Below, one piece after another: positions 1 to 7,774 of a stretch of DNA of 29,550 nucleotides. The notes below the pieces were generated by a model. That model was not told the origin of the DNA, searched no databases, and saw only the letters and a program-made list of their open reading frames with translations. The translations under genes were made by a program, and so were the position numbers. The stretch's first letter is position 1. Each line of letters starts with the position of its first letter. Source of the stretch: CAZESH01 sp964514665 (GTDB taxonomy: Bacteria > Bacillota > Bacilli > Paenibacillales > KCTC-25726). The stretch is taken from positions 1 through 29,550 of the forward strand of contig CAZESH010000016.1 in the NCBI GenBank assembly GCA_964514665.1, read 5' to 3'.

Positions 1-1603
1 GACGTATACCGCTGAATTCAATGGCGATTTCCTCGACCGAATGGCCTGAAAGGCGGATTAAATTTTGGGCCAAATCGACGATTTTGACGGGCTCACCCAT
101 GTCCAGCACGAAAATTTCACCACCCTTGGCCAAAGCCCCGGCTTGGATGACCAGGCGGGATGCCTCCGGGATGGTCATGAAGTAACGGACCATGTCGGGG
201 TGCGTCACCGTAACCGGACCGCCATCTGCAATTTGCTTTTTGAAGCGCGGAATTACGCTGCCGCGGCTGCCCAGCACGTTGCCGAAACGAACCGCGACGA
301 ACTTGGTTTTGCTCGCTTTATCCATATGCTGGATTATCATCTCGGCCAATCTCTTGGTAGCGCCCATGACACTTGTCGGATTCACCGCTTTATCGGTGGA
401 AATCATCACAAATGTGCTTACCCCGGAACGGTTTGCCGCTTTGGCCACATTCATCGTCCCGATCAGGTTGTTTTTCACCGCCTCTTCCGGATTGCACTCC
501 ATCAGCGGCACATGCTTATGCGCCGCGGCGTGGTACACGACCTGCGGACGGTAGGCGCTCATGATCATGATCATTTTTTTGGCGTCCTGGACATCGGCAA
601 TTTCAGTCAAAAATTGAATTTGATCGTTCCCGTATGTATCTTTCAATTCCATTTCTATGGAATAAATGCTGTTTTCCCCGTGCCCCAATAAAATTAAGGC
701 TTTCGGGCTGAATTTGGCAATTTGCCGGCAAATCTCCGAACCGATCGATCCGCCCGCGCCGGTGACCAATACCACTTTATTCGTGATATCTTCGGAAATG
801 CTGTCAATATCCAGCTCGACCGGTTCGCGGCCCAGCAAATCCTCCACCTGCACATCGCGAAATTGATTGACCGATACCTTCCCCGTCATCAGATCCTCCA
901 GCATCGGCAGTGTTTTTGTTTTTACCTTTGTTTTTGCGCATTCTGCAACGATGGTGTTGAGTTGTTTTCGGCTTAGCGAAGGAATCGCGATCACAATATT
1001 GTCGATCTCTAGCTGCTGAACCGTTTGCTCAATTTGATCGACGCCTCCGAGTACGGGAATGCCGAGAATGTCGAGGTTCTGTTTTTTCATGTCATCATCG
1101 ATGAAGGCAACCGGCAGCAGCTCCGAGTCGCAATTGTTCAGCAGCTGCCTTGCCACCATTGTGCCTGCGGAACCGGCGCCGACAATCAATGTCCGTTGTT
1201 TACTGCCGCCGTCATTCATATACGTGTCTCTGACCATTCTCCAGGCAAAACGGGAGCCTCCGATCAGCAGCATGTGCAGCATCCATGTGACCGCAAGCAG
1301 CCGAAAGAGAGTGTCCTGCACCATGACGAGCTGCACGACCGCGGTAACCGCAATCGAAAGCGTTACAGCCTTGAAAATCATCTTAAGCTCGCCGATACTG
1401 GCGTACTGCCACGCTTTTTTGTACAGCTTGTAGCGGAATGAGAATAAGTGATGGCTGAGCAGCAAAGTTACGGAACTTAGGACGACAGGCATCGTTATGA
1501 CATGAAAAGTGGCATTCACCAAAAAGCGGCTGAAGAAAACCGCCGTCAGCACAATGAATGAATCGATCAGGATTAATAACCAAATCCTTTGACGGTACGT
1601 CAA
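1..1603 (-). CDS. epsC: EpsC/CapD-family nucleotide-sugar 4,6-dehydratase (3' end outside window)
   Basis: This is a membrane-anchored nucleotide-sugar dehydratase/epimerase of the EpsC/CapD/FlaA1 type; the family makes 4-keto-6-deoxy UDP-HexNAc sugars for exopolysaccharide. The reading frame is continuous from the left edge. Hydrophobic N-terminal segments come first, then a first Rossmann motif (IVGAGSAGTM, about residue 140) and a second NAD(P)-binding motif (VLVTGAGGSIGSE, about 278). The family motif ISTDKAVNPTSVMGA lies near residue 400. The last visible residues (SGHSVEEIAIEFSGIR) are the usual lead-in to the C-terminal PGEK segment, so roughly 60-80 residues are missing. I chose TTG at 1603 because AAAGGGTGAG lies just upstream; an in-frame GTG at 1612 is the alternative. 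It is the first gene of a unit with a leader of about 750 nt. The epsC symbol rests on family similarity and the leader RNA, and the exact sugar cannot be told. Confidence 0.92.
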   Translation of the reverse strand, partial: MTYRQRIWLLILIDSFIVLTAVFFSRFLVNATFHVITMPVVLSSVTLLLSHHLFSFRYKLYKKAWQYASIGELKMIFKAVTLSIAVTAVVQLVMVQDTLFRLLAVTWMLHMLLIGGSRFAWRMVRDTYMNDGGSKQRTLIVGAGSAGTMVARQLLNNCDSELLPVAFIDDDMKKQNLDILGIPVLGGVDQIEQTVQQLEIDNIVIAIPSLSRKQLNTIVAECAKTKVKTKTLPMLEDLMTGKVSVNQFRDVQVEDLLGREPVELDIDSISEDITNKVVLVTGAGGSIGSEICRQIAKFSPKALILLGHGENSIYSIEMELKDTYGNDQIQFLTEIADVQDAKKMIMIMSAYRPQVVYHAAAHKHVPLMECNPEEAVKNNLIGTMNVAKAANRSGVSTFVMISTDKAVNPTSVMGATKRLAEMIIQHMDKASKTKFVAVRFGNVLGSRGSVIPRFKKQIADGGPVTVTHPDMVRYFMTIPEASRLVIQAGALAKGGEIFVLDMGEPVKIVDLAQNLIRLSGHSVEEIAIEFSGIR

Positions 1604-1657
1604 AAAGCTCACCCTTTCGGAAAGAACATAATCATTGCAGTTTGCATCTAGTCAGAA

Positions 1658-2012
1658 GTCTGTCCGACGAAATTTAAATCGTGAATATTTTTTCAATTTG
1701 CATGCAGGTTGTTTAGCCAGCCCTGAGTTGGATCCCGGTTGGGGATTTCGATTGCTTTCCGGCATGGATGTGCAGATGACCAGTCCAGCCCCGAGAGACC
1801 AAGATCCATCGAAGCATATGCTATATAAGCGAAGATCTCCGACTTTCATGGTTCTAGGTCTCTCAGGTCTTCCCTTTTGTACGGAAAGCAAACTCATCCC
1901 AAACCGGGATCCACCTCAGGACTTGTGGAAGATAAGAATTCCCCTCAAAACTTATGCATGGTCTGCATGAAAATTGAAAAAATATTCACTTCAATCCTTT
2001 CGTCGGACAGAC
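1658..2012. repeat. 355-bp fold-back (MITE-like) element in the epsC leader
   Basis: The two ends are inverted copies. GTCTGTCCGACGAAA at 1658-1672 matches exactly in reverse complement at 1998-2012. A second block at 1681-1708 (GTGAATATTTTTTCAATTT followed by CATGCAG) is repeated inverted at 1963-1989. Further in, blocks around TGGATCCCGGTT, TTGCTTTCCG and GAGAGACC are also inverted between the halves, so most of the element can fold on itself, with about 35 extra bases in the right arm. It contains no plausible gene. I see no clear target-site duplication. It separates the leader RNA from epsC, whereas the sister leader at 15000 lacks it, which suggests insertion. A MITE or remnant of insertion-sequence ends is inferred. 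Confidence 0.7.
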
Positions 2013-2024
2013 GCCTTGCTAACC

Positions 2025-2077
2025 TTAAAGTTCTTGACGATGAATCTTGGTCGAAAATTGATCGTCAAGAACTTTAA
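2025..2077 (-). other. Perfect 17-bp stem-loop just 3' of the leader RNA
   Basis: The arms TTAAAGTTCTTGACGAT (2025-2041) and ATCGTCAAGAACTTTAA (2061-2077) are exact inverted repeats around a 19-nt loop. No run of U follows on the transcribed (minus) strand, so it is not a standard terminator. It directly follows the EAR-like element, and a related stem sits at the same place in the second leader (15011-15063). It may therefore be the 3' part of that RNA. The arms also contain GTTCTT half-sites. Confidence 0.75.
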
Positions 2078-2078
2078 T

Positions 2079-2190
2079 GCGGGCATCAAACCCTTCCTCA
2101 CACCACACCACCGACGACTCGCGTCTAAGGTTGATCCAACCCACAGCATGGCCGAGTGCCTCCGTTGATAACGGCAAGGAGACATTGCCG
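2079..2190 (-). ncRNA. EAR/epsC-motif-like leader RNA, copy 1
   Basis: This transcribed leader element is about 85% identical by eye to a second copy at 15066-15175. The shared blocks include CCTCACACCACAC, CGACGACTCGCGTCTAAGGTT and AACCCACAGCATG on the plus strand. It can form several short stems: CGGCAA/TTGCCG (2172-2177 with 2185-2190), GGTTG/CAACC and GACG/CGTC. One pair in the first stem changes in a compensatory way between the two copies. It lies upstream of an EpsC-family gene. In Bacillales the EAR element (epsC RNA motif) sits in exopolysaccharide operons and promotes processive antitermination. The EAR assignment is inferred from context, repetition and structure; I could not run a covariance model. 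Confidence 0.68.
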
Positions 2191-2227
2191 CAAAATTCGC
2201 CTTTTTAAAAATGATGCTGCAGCCAGT

Positions 2228-2243
2228 GTTCTTTATAAAGAAC
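2228..2243. promoter_or_regulatory. SinR-like operator palindrome (epsC leader, distal)
   Basis: GTTCTTTATAAAGAAC is a perfect 16-bp palindrome. Both arms match GTTCTYT, the reported SinR half-site. It lies about 110 nt downstream of the predicted start of transcription, before the EAR-like element. The protein that binds is inferred. Confidence 0.65.
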
Positions 2244-2300
2244 TCTACTGCAAAAAAAAATTTGCAGAACAACTTCCATTCGGGAATTAATCCTAATGAT

Positions 2301-2316
2301 GTTCTTTTTAAAGAAC
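2301..2316. promoter_or_regulatory. SinR-like operator palindrome (epsC leader, proximal)
   Basis: GTTCTTTTTAAAGAAC has perfect 7-bp arms (GTTCTTT/AAAGAAC) around TT. It is identical, base for base, to the palindrome at 22330-22345 in the lasso operon leader. It sits about 35-50 nt downstream of the predicted epsC-unit start site. Confidence 0.7.
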
Positions 2317-2358
2317 AATCATCTGCAATCCAGTCCCATTTTCCTTCGCTATATCTTT

Positions 2359-2387
2359 ATGATAGTTCTTTATAACGAACATGTCAA
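2359..2387 (-). promoter_or_regulatory. Promoter of the epsC unit with operator in the spacer
   Basis: On the minus strand the -35 is TTGACA (2387-2382) and the -10 is TATCAT (2364-2359), separated by exactly 17 nt. Sixteen of those 17 positions (2365-2380) are the palindrome GTTCTTTATAACGAAC, with one arm mismatch. A bound repressor would cover the promoter completely. The layout is the same at 15280-15308. Start of transcription is expected near 2352. Confidence 0.78.
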
Positions 2388-2428
2388 TAACTGCTTCGTA
2401 GGTTGAAACATGGCTTGACGGCCATTTC

Positions 2429-3994
2429 TCAAGATTCTTGGGAGCTTCGTTCTCTTTTATTCATCCTTAATTTTAGTATGATATTTCCAACAGTATGTTT
2501 AAAAATTCCGAACAAATATTTAAATTCCTCCGTTTTACGAAAAAGCAATAAATAAATGATATTGGGAACAATCAAACAAACAAGACCCTTCAAGATCAGC
2601 TTGAACAAATCATCGGCTTGCGGGATCATAAACCGACAGCTGGCATAAGTGGCAAAAAAAGCTGCGCCCCCTACTGCCGCGAAGTAATCGTATTTGGCAA
2701 AATAATAATAAAGCGGCTTGTGAAACACTTTTTTATAAACCAAATAAGGCGTATACCAAAACGGAACGGCCAATGCACTGATTAAGGTTCCGATGAACAC
2801 ACCCGCTATTCCCCAATACCGGACCAAAACAATGGAAATCCCCAGATTCACCACAGCCTGAACCAACGGGGCGTACCGGTCTTCACGGAATATTCCGGCG
2901 GTCGTTTTTATGGTGGTGATGGTGTTGCGCATCCCCCTTTCATAAAAGCCGAGGATCAAAAAGATCAACACGCTTTGACCCAAAAGGAAATCCGGACCTA
3001 ACCATACTACAATAAAAGGCTCAATCAATAGGAGCAGAAAAATGGAGAATGATGAATAAAGCCAAAAATTAAGCAGCATCGAGGCCTGATAGATCCGATA
3101 TACTTTATCTTTACTTTCCTTTGCCACCAAATTTCCGAAGCTATGGTATGTATTGCTGAATATCTGATTGATGAAGTTGCGGCAGATGTCCATTAACATT
3201 TTGTAGTTCGAATACAATCCGACTGCGACGACGCTGACAAATGAGGAGATCAGGATATTGTCCGTCCCGAACACCAAATATCCGCCGATGTTTTGCAGCA
3301 CGATCGCCTTTACGTTTTTAATGATTTTGCTTTTCGTCTCATCATCCAACTTTGCGGTGACTTTGTTTCTCAAAAACGGATACATCCGATTTACGATTAT
3401 CGCCAGAACAATGGAATTCGTGATCGTCAGCAAGCTGTCAATCACCAAATATAAAATATAGTTTTTCGTAAAGTAGAGAATTCCGATCTTCAGACAGACG
3501 GACAAGATCGAGGATACGGAATAAATCCCGGTCACGATGTAGTTTTTTTGGCACACATTCAAAAATGAGCTTTTATGTACATATAAAAATGGAGCCACCG
3601 TATTCAGCAAAAAGATCAGATAAATCAGATAGATATGCTCCACACTGGTATCTTTGACCATGAATTTCAGAAAAGGCAGAACCGCAAGACCCAGCAAGAA
3701 TACAATGAGCGCAATGATCATATAGGCGTTTTTGTACAGCTTCATCAGCACATTGATTTTTTCCTGATCATTTTCCGCTACCGGTTTATACAGGCTGTAT
3801 ACAATGCTTGAGCCTATCCCCACCTCTGCAAGCGCAAGCATGGCCAATATATTCGCAAACAAGCCATTGATCCCCAAGTACTCCGTCCCCAAGCTGCTGA
3901 TAAAGACCGTCCGCGAAATAAAACTGAGCGCTGTAATCACGATTTGATTTCCCAAGCCTGCAGTAATGTTCAATATTGAGCTCTTGATTCTCAT
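2429..3994 (-). CDS. Wzx-like polysaccharide flippase (MOP superfamily)
   Basis: This predicted multi-spanning membrane protein of 521 residues would move lipid-linked repeat units across the membrane. The sequence opens with a basic patch (MRIKSSILNITAGLGNQIVITALSFI) of the kind seen in oligosaccharide flippases, followed by more than ten strongly hydrophobic segments. The motif FISRTVFISSLGTEYLG near the N-terminus is typical of Wzx proteins. I chose ATG at 3994, preceded by AAGGGTGGGGTG; a TTG six codons earlier lies right against the terminator and lacks a ribosome site. It is the last gene of the large exopolysaccharide operon and stands behind an internal terminator, so its level may be set separately. 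No Wzy polymerase is visible in the window. Confidence 0.9.
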   Translation of the reverse strand: MRIKSSILNITAGLGNQIVITALSFISRTVFISSLGTEYLGINGLFANILAMLALAEVGIGSSIVYSLYKPVAENDQEKINVLMKLYKNAYMIIALIVFLLGLAVLPFLKFMVKDTSVEHIYLIYLIFLLNTVAPFLYVHKSSFLNVCQKNYIVTGIYSVSSILSVCLKIGILYFTKNYILYLVIDSLLTITNSIVLAIIVNRMYPFLRNKVTAKLDDETKSKIIKNVKAIVLQNIGGYLVFGTDNILISSFVSVVAVGLYSNYKMLMDICRNFINQIFSNTYHSFGNLVAKESKDKVYRIYQASMLLNFWLYSSFSIFLLLLIEPFIVVWLGPDFLLGQSVLIFLILGFYERGMRNTITTIKTTAGIFREDRYAPLVQAVVNLGISIVLVRYWGIAGVFIGTLISALAVPFWYTPYLVYKKVFHKPLYYYFAKYDYFAAVGGAAFFATYASCRFMIPQADDLFKLILKGLVCLIVPNIIYLLLFRKTEEFKYLFGIFKHTVGNIILKLRMNKRERSSQES

Positions 3995-4014
3995 CGGCAC
4001 CCCACCCTTCAATA

Positions 4015-4067
4015 GAAAAAACCGATCATGATGCCGGCTCCTGCAAGCAGGCTCCTCATGATCGGTT
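4015..4067 (-). terminator. Intrinsic terminator between beta-helix gene and flippase gene
   Basis: Arms AACCGATCATGA and TCATGATCGGTT (4056-4067 and 4020-4031) form a 12-bp stem with an inner CCTGC/GCAGG hairpin. On the minus strand the stem runs into TTTTTT. The flippase ribosome site follows at once, so this is an intra-operon attenuator or an antitermination target rather than the end of the cluster. Confidence 0.85.
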
Positions 4068-4085
4068 CAACAATTTTTCAAAAAA

Positions 4086-6503
4086 TTATGTGATCGAATT
4101 TAGATCGAGATTATCGACCATCTTCGTATTCGCGTTGATGTCGGTTGTTACTTGATCGAACACACATTTGGCAATAATCATCGCTTTATTCGTGGTTAAC
4201 CAGTGCAAATAAATTCTCGTATGTTCCATATAACAATTCGCAAGCACGGAAAATAGCGAATCCTGGGAGGAAGGCTTCTGGATTAAAGCATTCAGGAAAG
4301 TACTGTTCTGCAGGATGACGTTGCCAAAATTCACTCCAACATTCTGGAACAAGCAATCCCCGGCATAGATTCGCCTTGAATTTTGCAGCGTCGTCAGGTT
4401 GATATCCCCGCCAAGAATTCCCGTTTTGACTCTGATAAATTTTCCGTTATTTATATTGCATGCATCCAGATTCGCTCCGCCTTCGATCACCGTAAAGCCG
4501 TCCACCGTGATCGGCCGTCCTGCATAGTCTTTCGGGGCTTGAATGTTCGCCTCGTAATTTTTAACTGTGATGTTCTTCAGCACGCCGCCCGTGAGCAGGA
4601 CCGAGAAATTGGGTGTCAGGGCATTATCGTTTCGCCATTCCCGCTCAACGGTGATATTGGAAATATAGCATCTGCCGTAATCATACCGGCTGATATTGAA
4701 GCCTTTTTCCCCCGCATCGGTGATCGCAACCGGCGCCCCGCCCTTTGTCTCGGATACCTGAAAGCTGGTCGGGGTAATATTCACGGTGTAATACAGCTTA
4801 TCCGGATTGATGCCTGCAGGAACCTTGCCCACCCATTGTTCAAACGTAATTTTGGCACCATTGCCCATCCCGTGCGGAGAGCTATAGCTAAATGTTCCGG
4901 TTGCCACATCGACGGCGGGGGTGCCGAAATAACCGTAAACGCTGGAGCCGTAAAATTTTCCGTTCGTAATATGGCAATCCGAGATAAATGCCCCCGCAAC
5001 ATCCAATAATTTAATATTTCCGTTATTGCATACAGCGCCATGAACCATATTATCCCCTTCAACAACCAGCTCGCATCCAATGAACGTGTTGTCCAGATAC
5101 TTCACATACATATTAGTTCGATAGGAGCTGATTCCTCCGACATTCCAGCCTTCGAATGTATTATCCTCCAACACTGCATGAATCCCGTCAGCATTCACAA
5201 GGTGTCCCCTGACATTATGATGGATGTAATTGCGATAAATATATATCCTTGTATTAAGTTCCAAACCTTGCTGATTGAGCTCCGGCCGCCATGTGGGAAT
5301 ATTCGTTTGCGACCACATCGATTCGATATCGATCCCGAACATCGGGGCAGTTCCGTCGATCGTGGTATTGTCGGCAGCGAATCCGATGTGATGGATTTTA
5401 TTATTAAATACATAGATGTCATCCGAGCCGCCAAGTGTAACCCCCTGCCGCCTGCAATGATGTAGATCGCAGTCATGGATATAAATATGCGAGCCCATCT
5501 GCTCTTGCGTATAATCGGCTGGATTGGGTTGATATTGGAGCCATCCGGTTGATACCGCGTCTCCGGTGCAGTCGGATATTTCCACATGATCGATGTCGAC
5601 CTGATTGGAGCCCTTGATTTCGATTCCTTCGCCCCATTCATGCGTGTAATCTTGGCTGTCGACTTTTCCTTGAAGCTGGGCGATTTGGGCATCGGATAAC
5701 GGCGAGGAAGAAATATCAATTACAAAAATCATTTTGTTGGCAGCTTCAATCGGTCCGAACCAGCCTCTGCCCGTCGGACTTGCGGGAGCAAATCCGCCGT
5801 TATTCCTGAAACCGACTAATGTATCACTGGAAACCGTATCTTTATATTGATAAAAACTGTATTGTGTCGCAGATACCCCGTTAATGGACGACAAACGAAA
5901 TTTTCTTAACAGCCCCGGATGCTGATATCTGTCAATCACGTTGCTCCGTATAAAATTGGGATCATTATTTAACGAGCCGTCCGGATTGACGCCGCCTCTG
6001 ACAAACCCGACCTCCATCTGATATTGATGCGTCTTTTTGTCTCCGATCAGGATGCCCCCTGAAATTTTTGCATTTTTGACCCCGGTCACATCCATCATCC
6101 GATAATAAGGCGAGGAATTCGTTTCCAGCTGCAGCTGACATCCTTCGACCATTTCAAAATGCATTCCGCTCTTCATGACAATACAAGACAATGTCGCGGG
6201 ATCGGGCTTTAATAGATAAATGCCGCCAGGCAAAATGACGTGATTGTAGTTTTGCGATTTCGCCCAAATGATAGCATCGTTGATTCCCTTTGTCGTTGCC
6301 TCGGCGGCCGTGCCGTCATTTTTAATGCCCCACCTGTTCAAATCGATCATATAGGAATAGCCGAAGCTGTCGGCAGCTGCGGCTTCGGACAATCGGGGAA
6401 CCCACTTCGATTGAGTGCCGTCGTAGGACAGCAAATCCTTGTCCGAAGGAAGCTTCGTCGTCAAATCTATATCATCCAAATCTCCGAGATTTGCTTTTAT
6501 CAC
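4086..6503 (-). CDS. Right-handed beta-helix, pectate-lyase-like polysaccharide-active protein
   Basis: This protein of about 805 residues probably cleaves or epimerises a polysaccharide. Its N-terminal part (NLGDLDDIDL, then LLSYDGTQSKWVP) resembles the short modules that open phage-tail and tailspike proteins. Next comes the pectate-lyase superfamily start (MIDLNRWGIKNDGT, then a segment ending VILPGGIYLL). A long series of beta-helix coils rich in Asn, Gly and aromatic residues follows, with a GDAVSTGW patch and conserved His/Asp clusters (IHDCDLHHCRRQGV). No signal peptide is seen. I chose GTG at 6503 because AAAGGGTG lies 7 nt upstream and it avoids overlap; an ATG at 6593 would overlap the previous gene by 50 bp. 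Its place after a GH88/105-like gene suggests a lyase and uronyl-hydrolase pair acting on the same uronate-containing polymer. The catalytic mode is unproven, and a phage-derived depolymerase is an alternative. Confidence 0.82.
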   Translation of the reverse strand: MIKANLGDLDDIDLTTKLPSDKDLLSYDGTQSKWVPRLSEAAAADSFGYSYMIDLNRWGIKNDGTAAEATTKGINDAIIWAKSQNYNHVILPGGIYLLKPDPATLSCIVMKSGMHFEMVEGCQLQLETNSSPYYRMMDVTGVKNAKISGGILIGDKKTHQYQMEVGFVRGGVNPDGSLNNDPNFIRSNVIDRYQHPGLLRKFRLSSINGVSATQYSFYQYKDTVSSDTLVGFRNNGGFAPASPTGRGWFGPIEAANKMIFVIDISSSPLSDAQIAQLQGKVDSQDYTHEWGEGIEIKGSNQVDIDHVEISDCTGDAVSTGWLQYQPNPADYTQEQMGSHIYIHDCDLHHCRRQGVTLGGSDDIYVFNNKIHHIGFAADNTTIDGTAPMFGIDIESMWSQTNIPTWRPELNQQGLELNTRIYIYRNYIHHNVRGHLVNADGIHAVLEDNTFEGWNVGGISSYRTNMYVKYLDNTFIGCELVVEGDNMVHGAVCNNGNIKLLDVAGAFISDCHITNGKFYGSSVYGYFGTPAVDVATGTFSYSSPHGMGNGAKITFEQWVGKVPAGINPDKLYYTVNITPTSFQVSETKGGAPVAITDAGEKGFNISRYDYGRCYISNITVEREWRNDNALTPNFSVLLTGGVLKNITVKNYEANIQAPKDYAGRPITVDGFTVIEGGANLDACNINNGKFIRVKTGILGGDINLTTLQNSRRIYAGDCLFQNVGVNFGNVILQNSTFLNALIQKPSSQDSLFSVLANCYMEHTRIYLHWLTTNKAMIIAKCVFDQVTTDINANTKMVDNLDLNSIT

Positions 6504-6543
6504 AGAAATACACCCTTTCTCCTTTTCCAATATACTATGTCTA

Positions 6544-7752
6544 TTATCTAGGAAAAGTTTGGACGTATTTGCCGGATGAAGCGTGGATTCCATGATAGGA
6601 ATGAATCATTCTGACACTAAGCCCCTGCGTAAAAGGCATTCTATTAAACAATATCGAATATGCGCCGATATCCTTCGTGTCTCCCTGCGAAAAATCCACC
6701 GTCCCGTCGCGTCTGGTCACTTTCATCAAGTAGTCTGCCGCTTTGTCGGCACTACTCAAGCATACCTGGGTTAGGCCATGGATGCGCGAGGCTTTGAGCA
6801 AGAACCAGCTCAACGCGGCAGTCGCTGAAGAATCGGGCCTGCATTCTCTCCGGGTGACCGTCCAATTCCAGCTTCCGTCCGGCTGCTGAAAGGACATCGC
6901 TCCATATGCAAATTTCTTGATGCTTTCCTCTAGAGGAACTTTATATTTGTGATCTGCCGGCAGTTCAAGCCAAGTATCGATGAGCCCCAAGGCATACCAG
7001 CCCAGTCCCCTTCCCCAGCCGTATATGCCAAGAGGCATGCGATTGTCGAGCTTGTAGGCATGACAAGGGATATAGTGAGCCTCCAGCATGCCATGTTGTT
7101 CGTACTGCTTGATTTGGCGATATGCCAAATCTATACACTCCGGTTTGTTGTATCTGATCCCGTAGGAAACCAGAAACGGACATACAAAGCCGATTGTATC
7201 GACGTATCGATAGTCTTTCATGAATTGGCGATAAAGGATCGTACCTTCTTCGCCAATATGCGTTTGAATCATTGCCCATGTGGAATCAAAGGCTTCTTTA
7301 TAATGTTCCGGATCAGTTACATCCTGTTTCATCAGAGCGTAAGCCAATATGGCTCCGTCCACATATTCAGGCTTTTTCATCCAATCGCCGCTGCTGTCAA
7401 AGCGGGAATTTAAAAAGCGCTTAACTTCCCTCTCTGCATTTTTATCGTCATTATGCTTTAAATACTCAGCTAAACCGAGCAGTAAAGAAGCCTCCTGCCA
7501 ATGCTGTATGGCTCTTTTCGAATAATTCCCGTTCAGCATGTCGATCGCAACCAATCGGGTATGATCCGTAACCTTCATTCTCGGCGTATGATTCAGCCAC
7601 TTGACCGCGACTCCCGTAACAGCGCGGCTCCAATCCGGTTTCCCGCCATATCTTCCTATATGAATCCGGCTTAACCAATCCTTAAAAATCGGTACGACGT
7701 CCATAAGAACAACCATTGCAATGGCACCCAGAAAAAACAAAGTCAAAGCCAC
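6544..7752 (-). CDS. GH88/GH105-like unsaturated uronyl hydrolase with N-terminal membrane anchor
   Basis: This protein of about 402 residues combines a single N-terminal hydrophobic segment (ALTLFFLGAIAMVVLMDVV) with an alpha/alpha-barrel hydrolase domain. GH88 and GH105 enzymes remove 4,5-unsaturated uronic acids left by polysaccharide lyases. Visible signatures are EYVDGAILAYAL (Asp about 132), RYVDTIGFVCPFL (Asp about 185) and GWGRGLGWYALGLIDT (about 245-260). The two Asp positions fit the catalytic pair known in the family. GTG at 7752 is preferred because GGAGG stands about 11 nt upstream; the GTG at 7770 has no ribosome site. It lies between the GT4 genes and the beta-helix gene. A hydrolase inside a synthesis operon suggests trimming or release of the exopolysaccharide; export or sidedness of the domain is not settled by sequence. 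Confidence 0.85.
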   Translation of the reverse strand: MALTLFFLGAIAMVVLMDVVPIFKDWLSRIHIGRYGGKPDWSRAVTGVAVKWLNHTPRMKVTDHTRLVAIDMLNGNYSKRAIQHWQEASLLLGLAEYLKHNDDKNAEREVKRFLNSRFDSSGDWMKKPEYVDGAILAYALMKQDVTDPEHYKEAFDSTWAMIQTHIGEEGTILYRQFMKDYRYVDTIGFVCPFLVSYGIRYNKPECIDLAYRQIKQYEQHGMLEAHYIPCHAYKLDNRMPLGIYGWGRGLGWYALGLIDTWLELPADHKYKVPLEESIKKFAYGAMSFQQPDGSWNWTVTRRECRPDSSATAALSWFLLKASRIHGLTQVCLSSADKAADYLMKVTRRDGTVDFSQGDTKDIGAYSILFNRMPFTQGLSVRMIHSYHGIHASSGKYVQTFPR

Positions 7753-7774
7753 AATGATGCTCGCCTCCACTAAA

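Noticed and set aside
65..1441. Several plus-strand ORFs of 60-208 codons
   Set aside because: They lie opposite the epsC-like gene, have no family motifs or ribosome sites and are shadows of its reverse frames.
1635..2272. ORFs of 64-111 codons on both strands in the epsC leader
   Set aside because: They run through the fold-back element and the EAR-like RNA, show no protein-like composition and have no good ribosome site; the region is better explained by repeats and RNA structure.
2403..2432. Stem-loop across the flippase stop codon
   Set aside because: TTGAGAAATGGC/GCCATGTTTCAA can pair at 10 of 12 positions, but no U-run follows; too weak to call a terminator.
4383..5719. Open frames of 99-208 codons opposite or within the beta-helix gene
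   Set aside because: The beta-helix frame has clear pectate-lyase-superfamily features throughout; the others have none.
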